From the NCBI GenBank assembly GCA_038200275.1, contig JBBPYC010000018.1:1-12603 (forward strand): DNA of 12,603 nucleotides. Reading direction: 5' to 3'. The position numbers were made by a program, and so were the translations under genes. The notes under the pieces were generated by a model. The model ran no database searches, was not told the origin of the DNA, and saw only the letters and a list, made by a program, of their open reading frames with translations. Position 1 is the stretch's first letter. Each line of letters starts with the position of its first letter. This stretch comes from JBBPYC01 sp038200275 (GTDB lineage Bacteria > Pseudomonadota > Gammaproteobacteria > Burkholderiales > Burkholderiaceae_C). This document shows, piece after piece, positions 6,863-12,603 of this stretch.

Positions 6863-7477
6863 TCAACTCGCGTTGGCGGGCGCGCTGGAATTGCTGTCTG
6901 CAGTGGCGGTGCTCTTCGCTGCCGTTGCAACTTTCTTCTTGCCCGGCGCAATCATCATGACCATCTGCCGGCCTTCGAGCCGCGGGAACTGCTCAACCAG
7001 AATCAGGTCACCAAGCTCGTCACGGATGCGCTGCAACAGCGCCATGCCAATTTCCTGGTGCGTGATCTCCCGACCCCGATAGCGCAACGTGATTTTGCAC
7101 TTGTCGCCTTCGCTCAGAAAGCGCCGAATGTTGCGCATCTTGATGTTGTAGTCGCCGTCGTCGGTGCCCGGCCGGAATTTGATTTCCTTGATCTCGATCG
7201 TGGTCTGCTTGGATTTGGCATCGGCCGCGCGCTTTTGTTCAAGGTACTTGAACTTGCCGTAGTCCATCAGGCGACAAACCGGCGGATTTGCGGTGGCGGC
7301 AATCTCCACCAGATCCACATCCAGTTCACCCGCCATGCGCAACGCTTCGGCAATCGGTTGGATGCCGAGTGGCTCGTTCTCCGGCCCCGAAAGGCGGACT
7401 TCTGGCGCCATGATCTCGCGATTCAGGCGGTGCTTGCGTTCTTCGCGGTAGCGACGATCCCGATATTCAGCAGCGAT
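6863..7477 (-). CDS. infC: Translation initiation factor IF-3, AUC start
   Basis: IF-3 binds the 30S subunit, checks start codon and initiator tRNA, and prevents subunit joining. The first in-frame ATG (7411) yields a protein lacking the family N-terminus. Reading upstream gives IAAEYRDRRYREERKHRLNR before EIMAPEVRLSGPENEPLGI, clearly IF-3. I place the start at the ATC of 7477-7475 because AAGGA (7485-7489) lies 7 nt before it and no ATG, GTG or TTG occurs in frame there. The product is 204 residues. The N domain includes PPVCRLMDYGKFKY, the C domain IKEIKFRPGTDDGDYNIK and RGREITHQEIG, and a Ser/Ala-rich tail ends it. Rare AUU or AUC starts are the known device by which IF-3 represses its own translation. 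Confidence 0.93.
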   Translation of the reverse strand: MAAEYRDRRYREERKHRLNREIMAPEVRLSGPENEPLGIQPIAEALRMAGELDVDLVEIAATANPPVCRLMDYGKFKYLEQKRAADAKSKQTTIEIKEIKFRPGTDDGDYNIKMRNIRRFLSEGDKCKITLRYRGREITHQEIGMALLQRIRDELGDLILVEQFPRLEGRQMVMMIAPGKKKVATAAKSTATADSNSSAPANAS

Positions 7478-7484
7478 GGTTCGA

Positions 7485-7489
7485 TCCTT
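7485..7489 (-). promoter_or_regulatory. Ribosome binding site fixing the infC AUC start
   Basis: On the minus strand AAGGA is followed by TCGAACC (7 nt) and then ATC. An in-frame ATT at 7498-7496 is another unusual start candidate but has no Shine-Dalgarno in front, so ATC is preferred. Confidence 0.7.
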
Positions 7490-7500
7490 TTCAACAATAA

Positions 7501-7523
7501 GCCGCTATTGAAAAACTAGCAGC
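7501..7523. repeat. GCTAT-type palindrome in thrS-infC spacer
   Basis: GCCGCTA and TAGCAGC form a 7-bp stem (one G-U in RNA) around nine bases. It resembles the repeats at 868-887 and 11816. It lies in the 91-nt gap between thrS and infC, just upstream of the infC ribosome binding site, where it could affect transcript processing or IF-3 initiation. Confidence 0.4.
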
Positions 7524-7568
7524 AAAAGACCGGAGCGTCATGCATTCCAGTCGCTTAAAAAACCAAAC

Positions 7569-9497
7569 TCACATTTTTCGAGCAATGTCGTTGTGCAGGC
7601 GTTGCTGGAATTCGGCCAGCGGCATGACACCCAGATCCTGATTGCCCCGGCCGCGCACGGCGACCGATCCAGCTGCCTTTTCCTTGTCGCCGACGACCAG
7701 AATATAGGGCAGCTTCTGCAACGATTGCTCGCGTATTTTATACGTGATCTTCTCGTTGCGCAGGTCCAGATGCACCCGGAAGCCTTGATTCTCCAGCGCT
7801 TTTGCCGTTTCACGACAGTAATCGGCCTGCGCATCCGTGATGTTCAGCAGCGCGATCTGCACCGGCGCGATCCACGCCGGCATCGCGCCCGCGTGCTGCT
7901 CGATCAGGATGCCGAGGAAGCGTTCCAGGCTCCCGACGATCGCACGGTGCAGCATGATGGGCCGGTGCCGTGCGCCGTCTTCGCCGACGTATTCGGCGTC
8001 CAGCCGTTCGGGCATTGAGGGGTCGACCTGGATCGTGCCGCACTGCCAGACGCGGCCGATCGCGTCTTTGAGGGAATACTCGATCTTCGGGCCATAGAAC
8101 GCGCCCTCGCCCGGCGACACTTCAAAGTCGCAGCCAGACCGGCGCAGGCTCTCCATCAGCGCGTGCTCGGCCTTGTCCCACGATTCGTCGCTGCCGATGC
8201 GCTCGGCCGGCCGCGTGGCGACCTTGTAGATGATGTTGGTGAAGCCGAAGTCGGCATAGACTTTTTGCAGCAGTGTCGTGAACGCGGTGCATTCGTCCAG
8301 GATCATGTCCTCGGTGCAGAAGATGTGGCCATCGTCCTGCGTGAAGCCGCGCACGCGCATGATGCCGTGCAGCCCGCCCGAGGGCTCGTTGCGGTGGCAG
8401 TTGCCGAACTCGCCGTAGCGCAGCGGCAGATCGCGGTAGCTCTTCAAGCCCTGCTTGTAGATCAGGATGTGGCCCGGGCAGTTCATCGGCTTCAACGCGT
8501 AGTCGCGTTTTTCGCTTTCCGTCGTGAACATGTTGTCGCGGTAGTTGTCCCAGTGGCCGGTCTTCTCCCACAGGCCTTTGTCGAGGATCTGCGGACCCTT
8601 CACCTCCTGGTAGCCGTTGTCCCGATAGACCCCGCGCATGTACTGCTCGACCTGCTGCCACAGCGTCCAGCCGCGCGGGTGCCAGAACACCAGGCCCGGC
8701 GCGTGCTCGTCGATGTGGAACAGATCGAGCTCACGGCCGAGCTTGCGGTGATCGCGCTTCTCGGCTTCTTCCAGCATCTTCAAATACTGTTGCAGTTCGT
8801 CCTTGCTTCCCCACGCGGTGCCGTAGATGCGCTGCAGCATCTCGTTGCGGTGATCGCCGCGCCAGTACGCGCCGGCCACCTTCATCAGCTTGAAGTGCTT
8901 CAGTTTGCCGGTGCTCGGAACGTGCGGGCCGCGGCACAGGTCTTCGAAGCCGCCTTCGGCATACAGCGACACGTCCTCACCGGCCGGAATGCTGCCGATG
9001 ATCTCGGCCTTGTAATGCTCGCCAAGTCGCTTGAAGTGCTCGACCGCTTCGTCGCGCGGCAGCACGCGGCGCGTGACCGGCTCGTCCTTCAACGCGATCT
9101 CGCTCATGCGTTTCTCGATTTGTTCCAAGTCCTCCGGCGTGAACGGCCGCTTGTAAGCAAAGTCGTAATAAAAGCCGTTTTCGATCACCGGACCAATCGT
9201 GACCTGCGCTTCCGGGAACAGGTCTTTCACCGCATAAGCGAGCAGGTGCGCGGTCGAATGCCGAATCACGTCGAGCCCGTCGGCGTCTTTCGCGGTCACG
9301 ATGGCCAATTGCCCGTCGCTGGTGAACCGGTAACTCGTGTCGACCACACGAAAACCGTCTGCATCGTTTGCCGCGCGCACCTTGCCTGCCAGGGCTGCTT
9401 TGGCCAAGCCGGGTCCAATCGAAGCAGCCACTTCGGCAACGGTGACCGGGCCGTCGAAGTCGCGGTGCGAACCATCGGGGAGCGTGATCTGAATCAT
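7569..9497 (-). CDS. thrS: Threonine-tRNA ligase
   Basis: The 642-residue class II synthetase makes Thr-tRNA-Thr in the cytosol. Domains in order: N-terminal TGS (1-62, MIQITLPDGSHRDF); editing domain with HSTAH (80-84) and C188/H192 in DLCRGPH, which clears Ser-tRNA-Thr; catalytic core with motif 2 RYGEFGNCHRNEPSG (360-374) and motif 3 LHRAIVGSLERF; and a C-terminal anticodon-binding domain. The zinc ligands are visible as C340 (MNCPGH), H391 (DDGHIF) and H517 (MLHRAI). The frame is open 46 codons further upstream, but MIQITLPDG is the family start and the upstream part coincides with the leader terminator. Shine-Dalgarno pairing is weak. The leader carries a Thr-rich peptide and a terminator, pointing to attenuation by threonine supply. 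Confidence 0.98.
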   Translation of the reverse strand: MIQITLPDGSHRDFDGPVTVAEVAASIGPGLAKAALAGKVRAANDADGFRVVDTSYRFTSDGQLAIVTAKDADGLDVIRHSTAHLLAYAVKDLFPEAQVTIGPVIENGFYYDFAYKRPFTPEDLEQIEKRMSEIALKDEPVTRRVLPRDEAVEHFKRLGEHYKAEIIGSIPAGEDVSLYAEGGFEDLCRGPHVPSTGKLKHFKLMKVAGAYWRGDHRNEMLQRIYGTAWGSKDELQQYLKMLEEAEKRDHRKLGRELDLFHIDEHAPGLVFWHPRGWTLWQQVEQYMRGVYRDNGYQEVKGPQILDKGLWEKTGHWDNYRDNMFTTESEKRDYALKPMNCPGHILIYKQGLKSYRDLPLRYGEFGNCHRNEPSGGLHGIMRVRGFTQDDGHIFCTEDMILDECTAFTTLLQKVYADFGFTNIIYKVATRPAERIGSDESWDKAEHALMESLRRSGCDFEVSPGEGAFYGPKIEYSLKDAIGRVWQCGTIQVDPSMPERLDAEYVGEDGARHRPIMLHRAIVGSLERFLGILIEQHAGAMPAWIAPVQIALLNITDAQADYCRETAKALENQGFRVHLDLRNEKITYKIREQSLQKLPYILVVGDKEKAAGSVAVRGRGNQDLGVMPLAEFQQRLHNDIARKM

Positions 9498-9515
9498 GAT
9501 GAGAAAGGGTTTTCC

Positions 9516-9548
9516 AAAAACAAAAAGCGCGGACCGAATGCCGCGCTT
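9516..9548 (-). terminator. thrS: Intrinsic terminator in the thrS leader
   Basis: On the minus strand AAGCGCGG (9548-9541) pairs perfectly with CCGCGCTT (9532-9525) around eight bases. TTTTTGTTTTT then runs to 9516. It ends 18 nt before the thrS ATG, inside the mRNA leader, and therefore can only act as a regulated (attenuator) terminator. Two upstream segments could compete for its left arm: CGCGCT at 9647-9642 (six Watson-Crick pairs) and CCGCGT at 9606-9601 (five plus one G-U). Confidence 0.8.
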
Positions 9549-9566
9549 GGAAAGGTGGAGAGAACG

Positions 9567-9613
9567 AAAAAGGTCTGTGGGCTCGTCCTGATGCCTGTCG
9601 ACGCGGGCAGACC
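9567..9613 (-). promoter_or_regulatory. Second hairpin with T run in thrS leader
   Basis: GGTCTG (9613-9608) pairs with CAGACC (9577-9572), with a possible inner CGTC/GACG pairing, and TTTTT (9571-9567) follows directly. This looks like a weaker terminator in tandem with the one at 9516-9548, or a structural module of the attenuator. Its base includes the CCGCGT segment that could act as an antiterminator strand. Confidence 0.45.
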
Positions 9614-9615
9614 GG

Positions 9616-9658
9616 AGCAGCACGCTGTTGAGCAAAAAAACAGCGCGCGAAAACTGCT
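9616..9658 (-). promoter_or_regulatory. Strong hairpin directly after leader peptide stop
   Basis: GCGCGCTGTT (9648-9639) pairs with AACAGCGTGC (9629-9620) with one G-U. Shifted slightly, an outer AGCAG (9658-9654) pairs with CTGCT (9620-9616). The stem begins one nucleotide past the leader UGA, so a ribosome finishing or stalling on the leader would cover or free its left arm. The loop includes part of a T7 run. Confidence 0.55.
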
Positions 9659-9659
9659 T

Positions 9660-9701
9660 TCAGGTTGTCAACAGGCGCAACGGCGTAGTTCGCGGTGTCA
9701 T
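9660..9701 (-). CDS. Thr-rich leader peptide of thrS (13 aa)
   Basis: A short minus-strand frame, ATG at 9701 to TGA at 9660, encodes MTPRTTPLRLLTT. Five of 13 residues are threonine, and they use ACA, ACT, ACG, ACA and ACC, so all four Thr codons occur. Two Thr codons immediately precede the stop. A GAGAAAGG purine stretch precedes the ATG at a longish spacing of about 11 nt. Downstream lie a strong hairpin and an intrinsic terminator before thrS. Together this matches the layout of amino-acid attenuators such as thrL, hisL and pheM: low Thr-tRNA charging would stall the ribosome and favour read-through into the gene that restores charging. E. coli thrS instead uses translational autorepression by ThrRS. 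Expression of the peptide is inferred, not shown. Confidence 0.72.
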   Translation of the reverse strand: MTPRTTPLRLLTT

Positions 9702-9782
9702 GACCAATGCTGCCTTTCTCGTTCTTGCTGGAAGTGGTGCAATGTGCCGCGATGCGAATTGCACGGAAGAATCATCCATGCC

Positions 9783-9788
9783 ATTTTA
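9783..9788 (-). promoter_or_regulatory. Possible -10 of the thrS operon promoter
   Basis: On the minus strand TAAAAT lies about 82 nt before the Thr-leader ATG. Upstream are TTGC-containing stretches (TTGCAT 14 nt away, TTGCGG 21 nt away), neither at ideal spacing. It is the best sigma-70-like box I see between the two divergent genes, but the assignment is tentative. Confidence 0.3.
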
Positions 9789-9959
9789 ACCGGCCGTCCG
9801 CAATGCAAGCCGCAAGCAAATAGCAAAGCGCGCGGTCGTCGGCTGCGCGGCCAGCGACGTTGAGTGTTGGTGGTCCGCCGCGCAGATCGCTTTTGATTGG
9901 CCTGTGATTGCTCTGCCGAGCGGAATTTTTTCGGCCATTTTTTCGAGTCGATTTGAACC

Positions 9960-10334
9960 ATGAAACTTGAGAACGAAAACACAACCGCTACCCCGGGACG
10001 CCTTGCACGCGGCGCCGTGGTCTCGCTGATTGCGCTGACCGGCCTGTCCGCCTGCGTGGCGCCACCGCCATCACGGCGCGCGGCTTATCCGATTGAGGAA
10101 GTGGTGGTGGAGGCGAATGTACCGCCGCCAGCGCCTTATGCCGAAGTGATTCCGGCCGCACCCTATCCTGGCGCGGTCTGGGTGGGCGGCTATTGGGGCT
10201 GGTCGGGCGGTCGGCATGCCTGGGTGCCGGGCCGTTGGGCGCAGCCGCGCCCCGGCTATCGCTGGCAGGCGCGCCACTGGGAGCCGGCCACACGCGGCGG
10301 ATATGTGCTGCGTGGGGGCTACTGGGCGCGCTGA
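9960..10334 (+). CDS. YXWGXW-repeat lipoprotein
   Basis: The 124-residue protein has a basic N-terminus, a hydrophobic stretch (about residues 17-29, ARGAVVSLIALTGL) and a lipobox LSAC with Cys32 as the likely acylated residue, so it is probably exported and lipid-anchored. A Pro-rich linker (VPPPAPYAEVIPAAPYPGA) leads to a C-terminal repeat region. There GGYWGWSGGRHAWVPGRW, RHWEPATRGGYVLRGGYWAR and related units match the YXWGXW (BcpO-like) repeat pattern of small betaproteobacterial envelope proteins. Function is unknown. It is the only plus-strand intact gene here and stands alone, divergent from thrS across 462 bp that contain the thrS leader. No strong ribosome binding site is visible before the ATG, which lowers certainty of the exact start. 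Confidence 0.85.
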   Translation: MKLENENTTATPGRLARGAVVSLIALTGLSACVAPPPSRRAAYPIEEVVVEANVPPPAPYAEVIPAAPYPGAVWVGGYWGWSGGRHAWVPGRWAQPRPGYRWQARHWEPATRGGYVLRGGYWAR

Positions 10335-10527
10335 ACGCGGAGATGTTGACCCGCGCACGCAACGCGCGTGCAAAAGCTTCGGACGGTCGGCAATCGGCGA
10401 CGTGCATCAATCCATGCAGTCGATTGGAGCACGCTTCTCAGACTTGACACGGTCGGTGACCGAGAACGCTGCTTGGTGCACAGGCAGAGCGCATCGCGCG
10501 GCATCTGCCCGTCAACAGCATTTCCAG
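10335..10527. other. Intergenic, no gene recognised
   Basis: This spacer lies between the convergent lipoprotein gene and trmB. It contains a 6-bp hairpin (GCACGC 10355-10360 with GCGTGC 10366-10371) lacking a T run. No coding frame here resembles a protein. Confidence 0.6.
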
Positions 10528-10552
10528 GCGCATTGACGCACCATCAATGCGC
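10528..10552. terminator. Hairpin between convergent genes, after trmB
   Basis: A perfect 9-bp inverted repeat, GCGCATTGA (10528-10536) and TCAATGCGC (10544-10552), sits directly next to the trmB stop codon. There is no T tract on either strand, so it is either a non-canonical terminator or a 3' protective hairpin. Confidence 0.45.
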
Positions 10553-10553
10553 T

Positions 10554-11297
10554 TCAGAAGCGCCGAAACACCAAATCCCATACGCCGTGACCGAGCCGCA
10601 AACCCCGCTGCTCGAACTTGGTCAGCGGCCGATAGTCAGGCCGCTCGGCGTAAGCGCCAGTGGCGCTGGTGTTGCTCAACGTCGGCTCGGCCGACAGCAC
10701 CTCCAGCATCTGTTCGGCATACGGTTGCCAGTCGGTCGCGCAGTGCAGATAGCCGCCTGCACTCAGCCGTCTGCTGAGTTGCTGCACGAACGGCGGCTGC
10801 AGCAACCGGCGCTTGTGGTGCCGCGTCTTGTGCCACGGGTCGGGGAAGAAGACGTGAATGCCGGCGAGCGTGCCGGGAGCGATCATTTGATCCAGCACAT
10901 CGACGGCGTCGTGCGACACGATGCGGATGTTGCTCAGATCCTGCTCACCGATGCGCTTGAGCAGCGCGCCGACACCGGCTTCGTGCACTTCGCAGCACAA
11001 AAAATCGGTGTCTCGCAACAGCGCTGCGATCTGCGCGGTCGCCTCGCCCATGCCGAAACCGATCTCCAGCACGGTGGGCGCGGGTCGGCCGAATGCAGCG
11101 GGGAGATCGAGCACCTCGGGCTGATAAGGCAACACATAGCGCGGTGCGAGTTGCTCGACCGCGCGGACCTGTGCGAGCGTGCTGCGTCCGGCGCGGCGCA
11201 CGAAGCTGCGCACGCGCCGCAGTGGGGGGGCGGCGTCCGGGGTGACGTCGACGCCGATGAGGAGAGATGGGTCTGAGTCGTTCACGAGTCGGGCCAT
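10554..11297 (-). CDS. trmB: tRNA (guanine-N7)-methyltransferase
   Basis: TrmB uses S-adenosylmethionine to form m7G46 in the tRNA variable loop. The 247-residue product shows RRVRSFVRRAGR near the N-terminus, the SAM-binding motif VLEIGFGMGEATAQIA (about 76-91), the family signature FFPDPWHKTRHHKRR (about 150-164) and TKFEQRG (226-232), which contributes to the active site. The ATG at 11297 (MARLVNDSD) gives the normal family length. A GTG at 11375 would add 26 residues unlike TrmB and overlap the gluQ stop; it is less likely but would imply coupling. A GGA lies 8 nt before the chosen ATG, a weak ribosome binding site. It lies 70 nt downstream of gluQ, another tRNA-modification gene. Confidence 0.95.
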   Translation of the reverse strand: MARLVNDSDPSLLIGVDVTPDAAPPLRRVRSFVRRAGRSTLAQVRAVEQLAPRYVLPYQPEVLDLPAAFGRPAPTVLEIGFGMGEATAQIAALLRDTDFLCCEVHEAGVGALLKRIGEQDLSNIRIVSHDAVDVLDQMIAPGTLAGIHVFFPDPWHKTRHHKRRLLQPPFVQQLSRRLSAGGYLHCATDWQPYAEQMLEVLSAEPTLSNTSATGAYAERPDYRPLTKFEQRGLRLGHGVWDLVFRRF

Positions 11298-11367
11298 TCT
11301 ATAAATCCGGTGCTCGTGCTTTGCTGGGGAAATGCGCGGGCCATTTGCAGACCGGCTGGCCCATGGG

Positions 11368-12342
11368 TCACCCACGAATGAAGCGCACCCGCCATTCGCT
11401 CACCCAGCCCGCCAGCGCATCGGCCACGGTGTTGGCATCGGGTGCCGACAAGCCCAGCACCGCTGCTGCCGCGCTCAACACCGCGAGCGGCTGGGTTTCA
11501 TCGACCGGCGATGCACCGTTTTGCTTGGACAACTTCTCGCCGTTGTCGTCGAGCACAAGCGGCGTGTGCAGATAGTGCGGTGTCGGCACGCCGAGCGCGC
11601 GTTGCAACAAGACCTGACGTGCGGTGTTGTCGGCCAGGTCCTCGCCACGAACAACGTCGGTGATGCCTTGCGCGGCATCGTCGACCACCACGGCAAGTTG
11701 GTAAGCCCACAGGCCGTCGGCACGACGCAGCACAAAGTCGCCAACCGCGCTTGTCACCTGCTGATGCTGGCGCCCGAGACGGCGATCCAGCCAACGGACG
11801 TCATCAAACGCCTCTGCTATCAAATTTGTATCTGAAAACGCAGTGGTGGCCGGTGGCTCAGCGTGTTTTGACTCAAACCTCCGATCGCTGAATGCATCAG
11901 GCACCGCAAATCGCCACGCGCGCGCCGAGCGCCCCTGCAAGCCTTGCCGGCAGGTGCCGGGGTAGACCAATTCGCTGCCGCGCGGCTGCGGGCGTCCGAG
12001 CGCGGCGTTGCGCTGTTCGATATCCCGTCGCGAACATCCACAGGGATACGCGCGACCGGCGGCAATGAGGGCGTCGAGCGCAGCCACATAAGTCGCCGCA
12101 CGCTGCGATTGCCACAATGGCGGCGCGTCGCTGGTCAAGCCGCAGGCGGCCAGTTGCAGGAGGATTCGGTCGGCATGCGTTGATCGGCAGCGCGGCGTGT
12201 CCACATCTTCGATGCGGATCAGCCAGACGCCCGCGTGCGCACGCGCATCGAGCCAGCTGGCGAGTGCTGCGACCATTGAACCCGCATGCAACGGCCCCGT
12301 TGGCGACGGCGCGAACCGGCCGCAGTAGCGTGGCTGGGTCAT
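11368..12342 (-). CDS. gluQ: Glutamyl-Q tRNA(Asp) synthetase
   Basis: This paralogue of glutamyl-tRNA synthetase lacks the anticodon-binding domain and attaches glutamate to queuosine 34 of tRNA-Asp. The 324-residue protein shows the class I motif RFAPSPTGPLHAGS (9-22), RIEDVDTPR (43-51), the zinc-site residues C101, C103, Y127 and C131, WAYQLAVVVDD (212-222), VRGEDL (231-236), and EKLSKQNGA (269-277) in place of KMSKS. Residues 155-175 form an extra segment just before the DRRLG strand that I do not expect in the family; it coincides with a repeat-like DNA insert (11815-11877). The frame is intact and all motifs remain, so the enzyme is probably active. The start MTQPRYCGRFAPSPTG is the usual N-terminus. 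E. coli names it gluQRS or yadB. Confidence 0.95.
   Translation of the reverse strand: MTQPRYCGRFAPSPTGPLHAGSMVAALASWLDARAHAGVWLIRIEDVDTPRCRSTHADRILLQLAACGLTSDAPPLWQSQRAATYVAALDALIAAGRAYPCGCSRRDIEQRNAALGRPQPRGSELVYPGTCRQGLQGRSARAWRFAVPDAFSDRRFESKHAEPPATTAFSDTNLIAEAFDDVRWLDRRLGRQHQQVTSAVGDFVLRRADGLWAYQLAVVVDDAAQGITDVVRGEDLADNTARQVLLQRALGVPTPHYLHTPLVLDDNGEKLSKQNGASPVDETQPLAVLSAAAAVLGLSAPDANTVADALAGWVSEWRVRFIRG
11815..11877. repeat. Short repeat element inserted in frame in gluQ
   Basis: The 63-bp segment has TTTGAGTCAAAA at one end (minus strand) and ACAAATTTGATAGC at the other. Both are partial palindromes, and the second is related to the GCTAT repeats at 868 and 7501. I recall Comamonadaceae intergenic repeats that begin with a TGAGTCAAA-like block and end in GCTATCAAA. 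It encodes about 21 residues between GluQ motifs. A CCTC tetranucleotide borders both sides (11811-11814 and 11878-11881), which may be a target duplication or chance. Confidence 0.5.
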
Positions 12343-12438
12343 GCGCAGACCCGCACCACAGCGCCCCAGTACCGCAACGCTTGCATTGTGGCCGCGTGAG
12401 GGGCCGAATCAAACGGTACTGCAGCGCCCTGCCGAGCC

Positions 12439-12603
12439 TTAGAGAACCGCGAGTGCCAGCGACAACCCTGAGACGAACGCGTCCTCGACCCGTGAGCCGA
12501 TGCACCAATCGCCGCACGCACCAATACCGCTTTTCGCATCCAACAAATACGGCTGCCCCGCGGGCATCATTGTCTTGGCCTCTCGCCAAAATCGCACCGC
12601 GGC
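12439..12603 (-). CDS. NAD/FAD-dependent oxidoreductase, C-terminal end (partial)
   Basis: Only the last 54 codons and the TAA (12441-12439) fall in the window; the gene runs off the right edge. The tail reads FWREAKTMMPAGQPYLLDAK, then SGIGACGDWCIGSRVEDAF, then VSGLSLALAVL. GACGDW followed by a G-x-R-V-E-x-A stretch and a hydrophobic S-G-x-x-L-A helix is the FAD-binding C-terminus of renalase-like, amine-oxidase-related flavoproteins common in Burkholderiales. The dinucleotide-binding N-terminus is not visible, so the substrate cannot be told. It is followed by gluQ after 96 nt on the same strand; cotranscription is possible. No terminator is apparent between them. Confidence 0.75.
   Translation of the reverse strand, partial: AAVRFWREAKTMMPAGQPYLLDAKSGIGACGDWCIGSRVEDAFVSGLSLALAVL

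Noticed and set aside
9498..9635. Upstream extension of thrS by 46 codons
   Set aside because: The extension is not conserved ThrRS sequence and runs through the leader terminator; the family start MIQITLPDG fits at 9497.
9498..9790. T-box riboswitch upstream of thrS
   Set aside because: No T-box sequence or specifier-loop layout is visible, and T-boxes are essentially a Gram-positive feature; the Thr-rich peptide explains the terminator better.
8163..9863. 566-codon plus-strand open frame opposite thrS
   Set aside because: It is a shadow of thrS caused by codon bias on the opposite strand; no protein family features are visible.
10355..10371. GCACGC/GCGTGC hairpin after the lipoprotein gene
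   Set aside because: No T tract follows on either strand, and such short GC inverted repeats are expected by chance in this composition.
12339..12589. Minus-strand open frames covering the gap upstream of gluQ
   Set aside because: They overlap, in other frames, the recognisable flavoprotein tail and the gluQ start, and show no protein-like features themselves.

Overview
The window looks like chromosomal DNA of a GC-rich betaproteobacterium of the order Burkholderiales, probably Comamonadaceae-like. The clues are the gene order thrS-infC-rpmI-rplT-pheS-pheT-ihfA-merR-tRNA-Pro, the protein sequences, and short GCTAT...ATAGC palindromic repeats of a kind I associate with Comamonadaceae. The family level is inference.

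Positions 1-1029 hold no intact gene. They start with a run of 31 C and contain a C-terminal transposase remnant, a second broken reading frame, an 89-bp element with terminal inverted repeats and a GCTAT palindrome. They end in the terminator of the long minus-strand transcription unit. This looks like a graveyard of mobile DNA next to a tRNA gene.

Positions 1030-9790 are one minus-strand translation gene cluster. In transcription order it holds a thrS leader, thrS (threonyl-tRNA synthetase), infC (IF3, with an apparent AUC start), rpmI (L35), rplT (L20), pheS and pheT (phenylalanyl-tRNA synthetase), ihfA (IHF alpha), a MerR-type regulator and tRNA-Pro(GGG). The most notable feature is the thrS leader. 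It encodes a 13-residue peptide with five Thr codons covering all four ACN codons, followed by a strong hairpin, a second hairpin with a T run, and a clear intrinsic terminator ending 18 nt before the thrS ATG. This has the layout of a threonine-sensing transcription attenuator. A further terminator-like hairpin lies between rplT and pheS, where E. coli has the pheM attenuator, but I find no Phe-rich leader peptide with a usable start codon.

Positions 9791-10553 hold a divergent plus-strand gene for a small YXWGXW-repeat lipoprotein and non-coding flanks.

Positions 10554-12603 are a minus-strand group: the last 54 codons of an NAD/FAD-dependent oxidoreductase, gluQ (glutamyl-Q tRNA-Asp synthetase) and trmB (tRNA m7G46 methyltransferase), so tRNA modification dominates. 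GluQ appears to carry an in-frame copy of a short palindromic repeat that adds about 21 residues at a domain boundary.

Taken together, this is a core translation locus whose novelty lies in its regulatory DNA and small repeats rather than in a new protein system.
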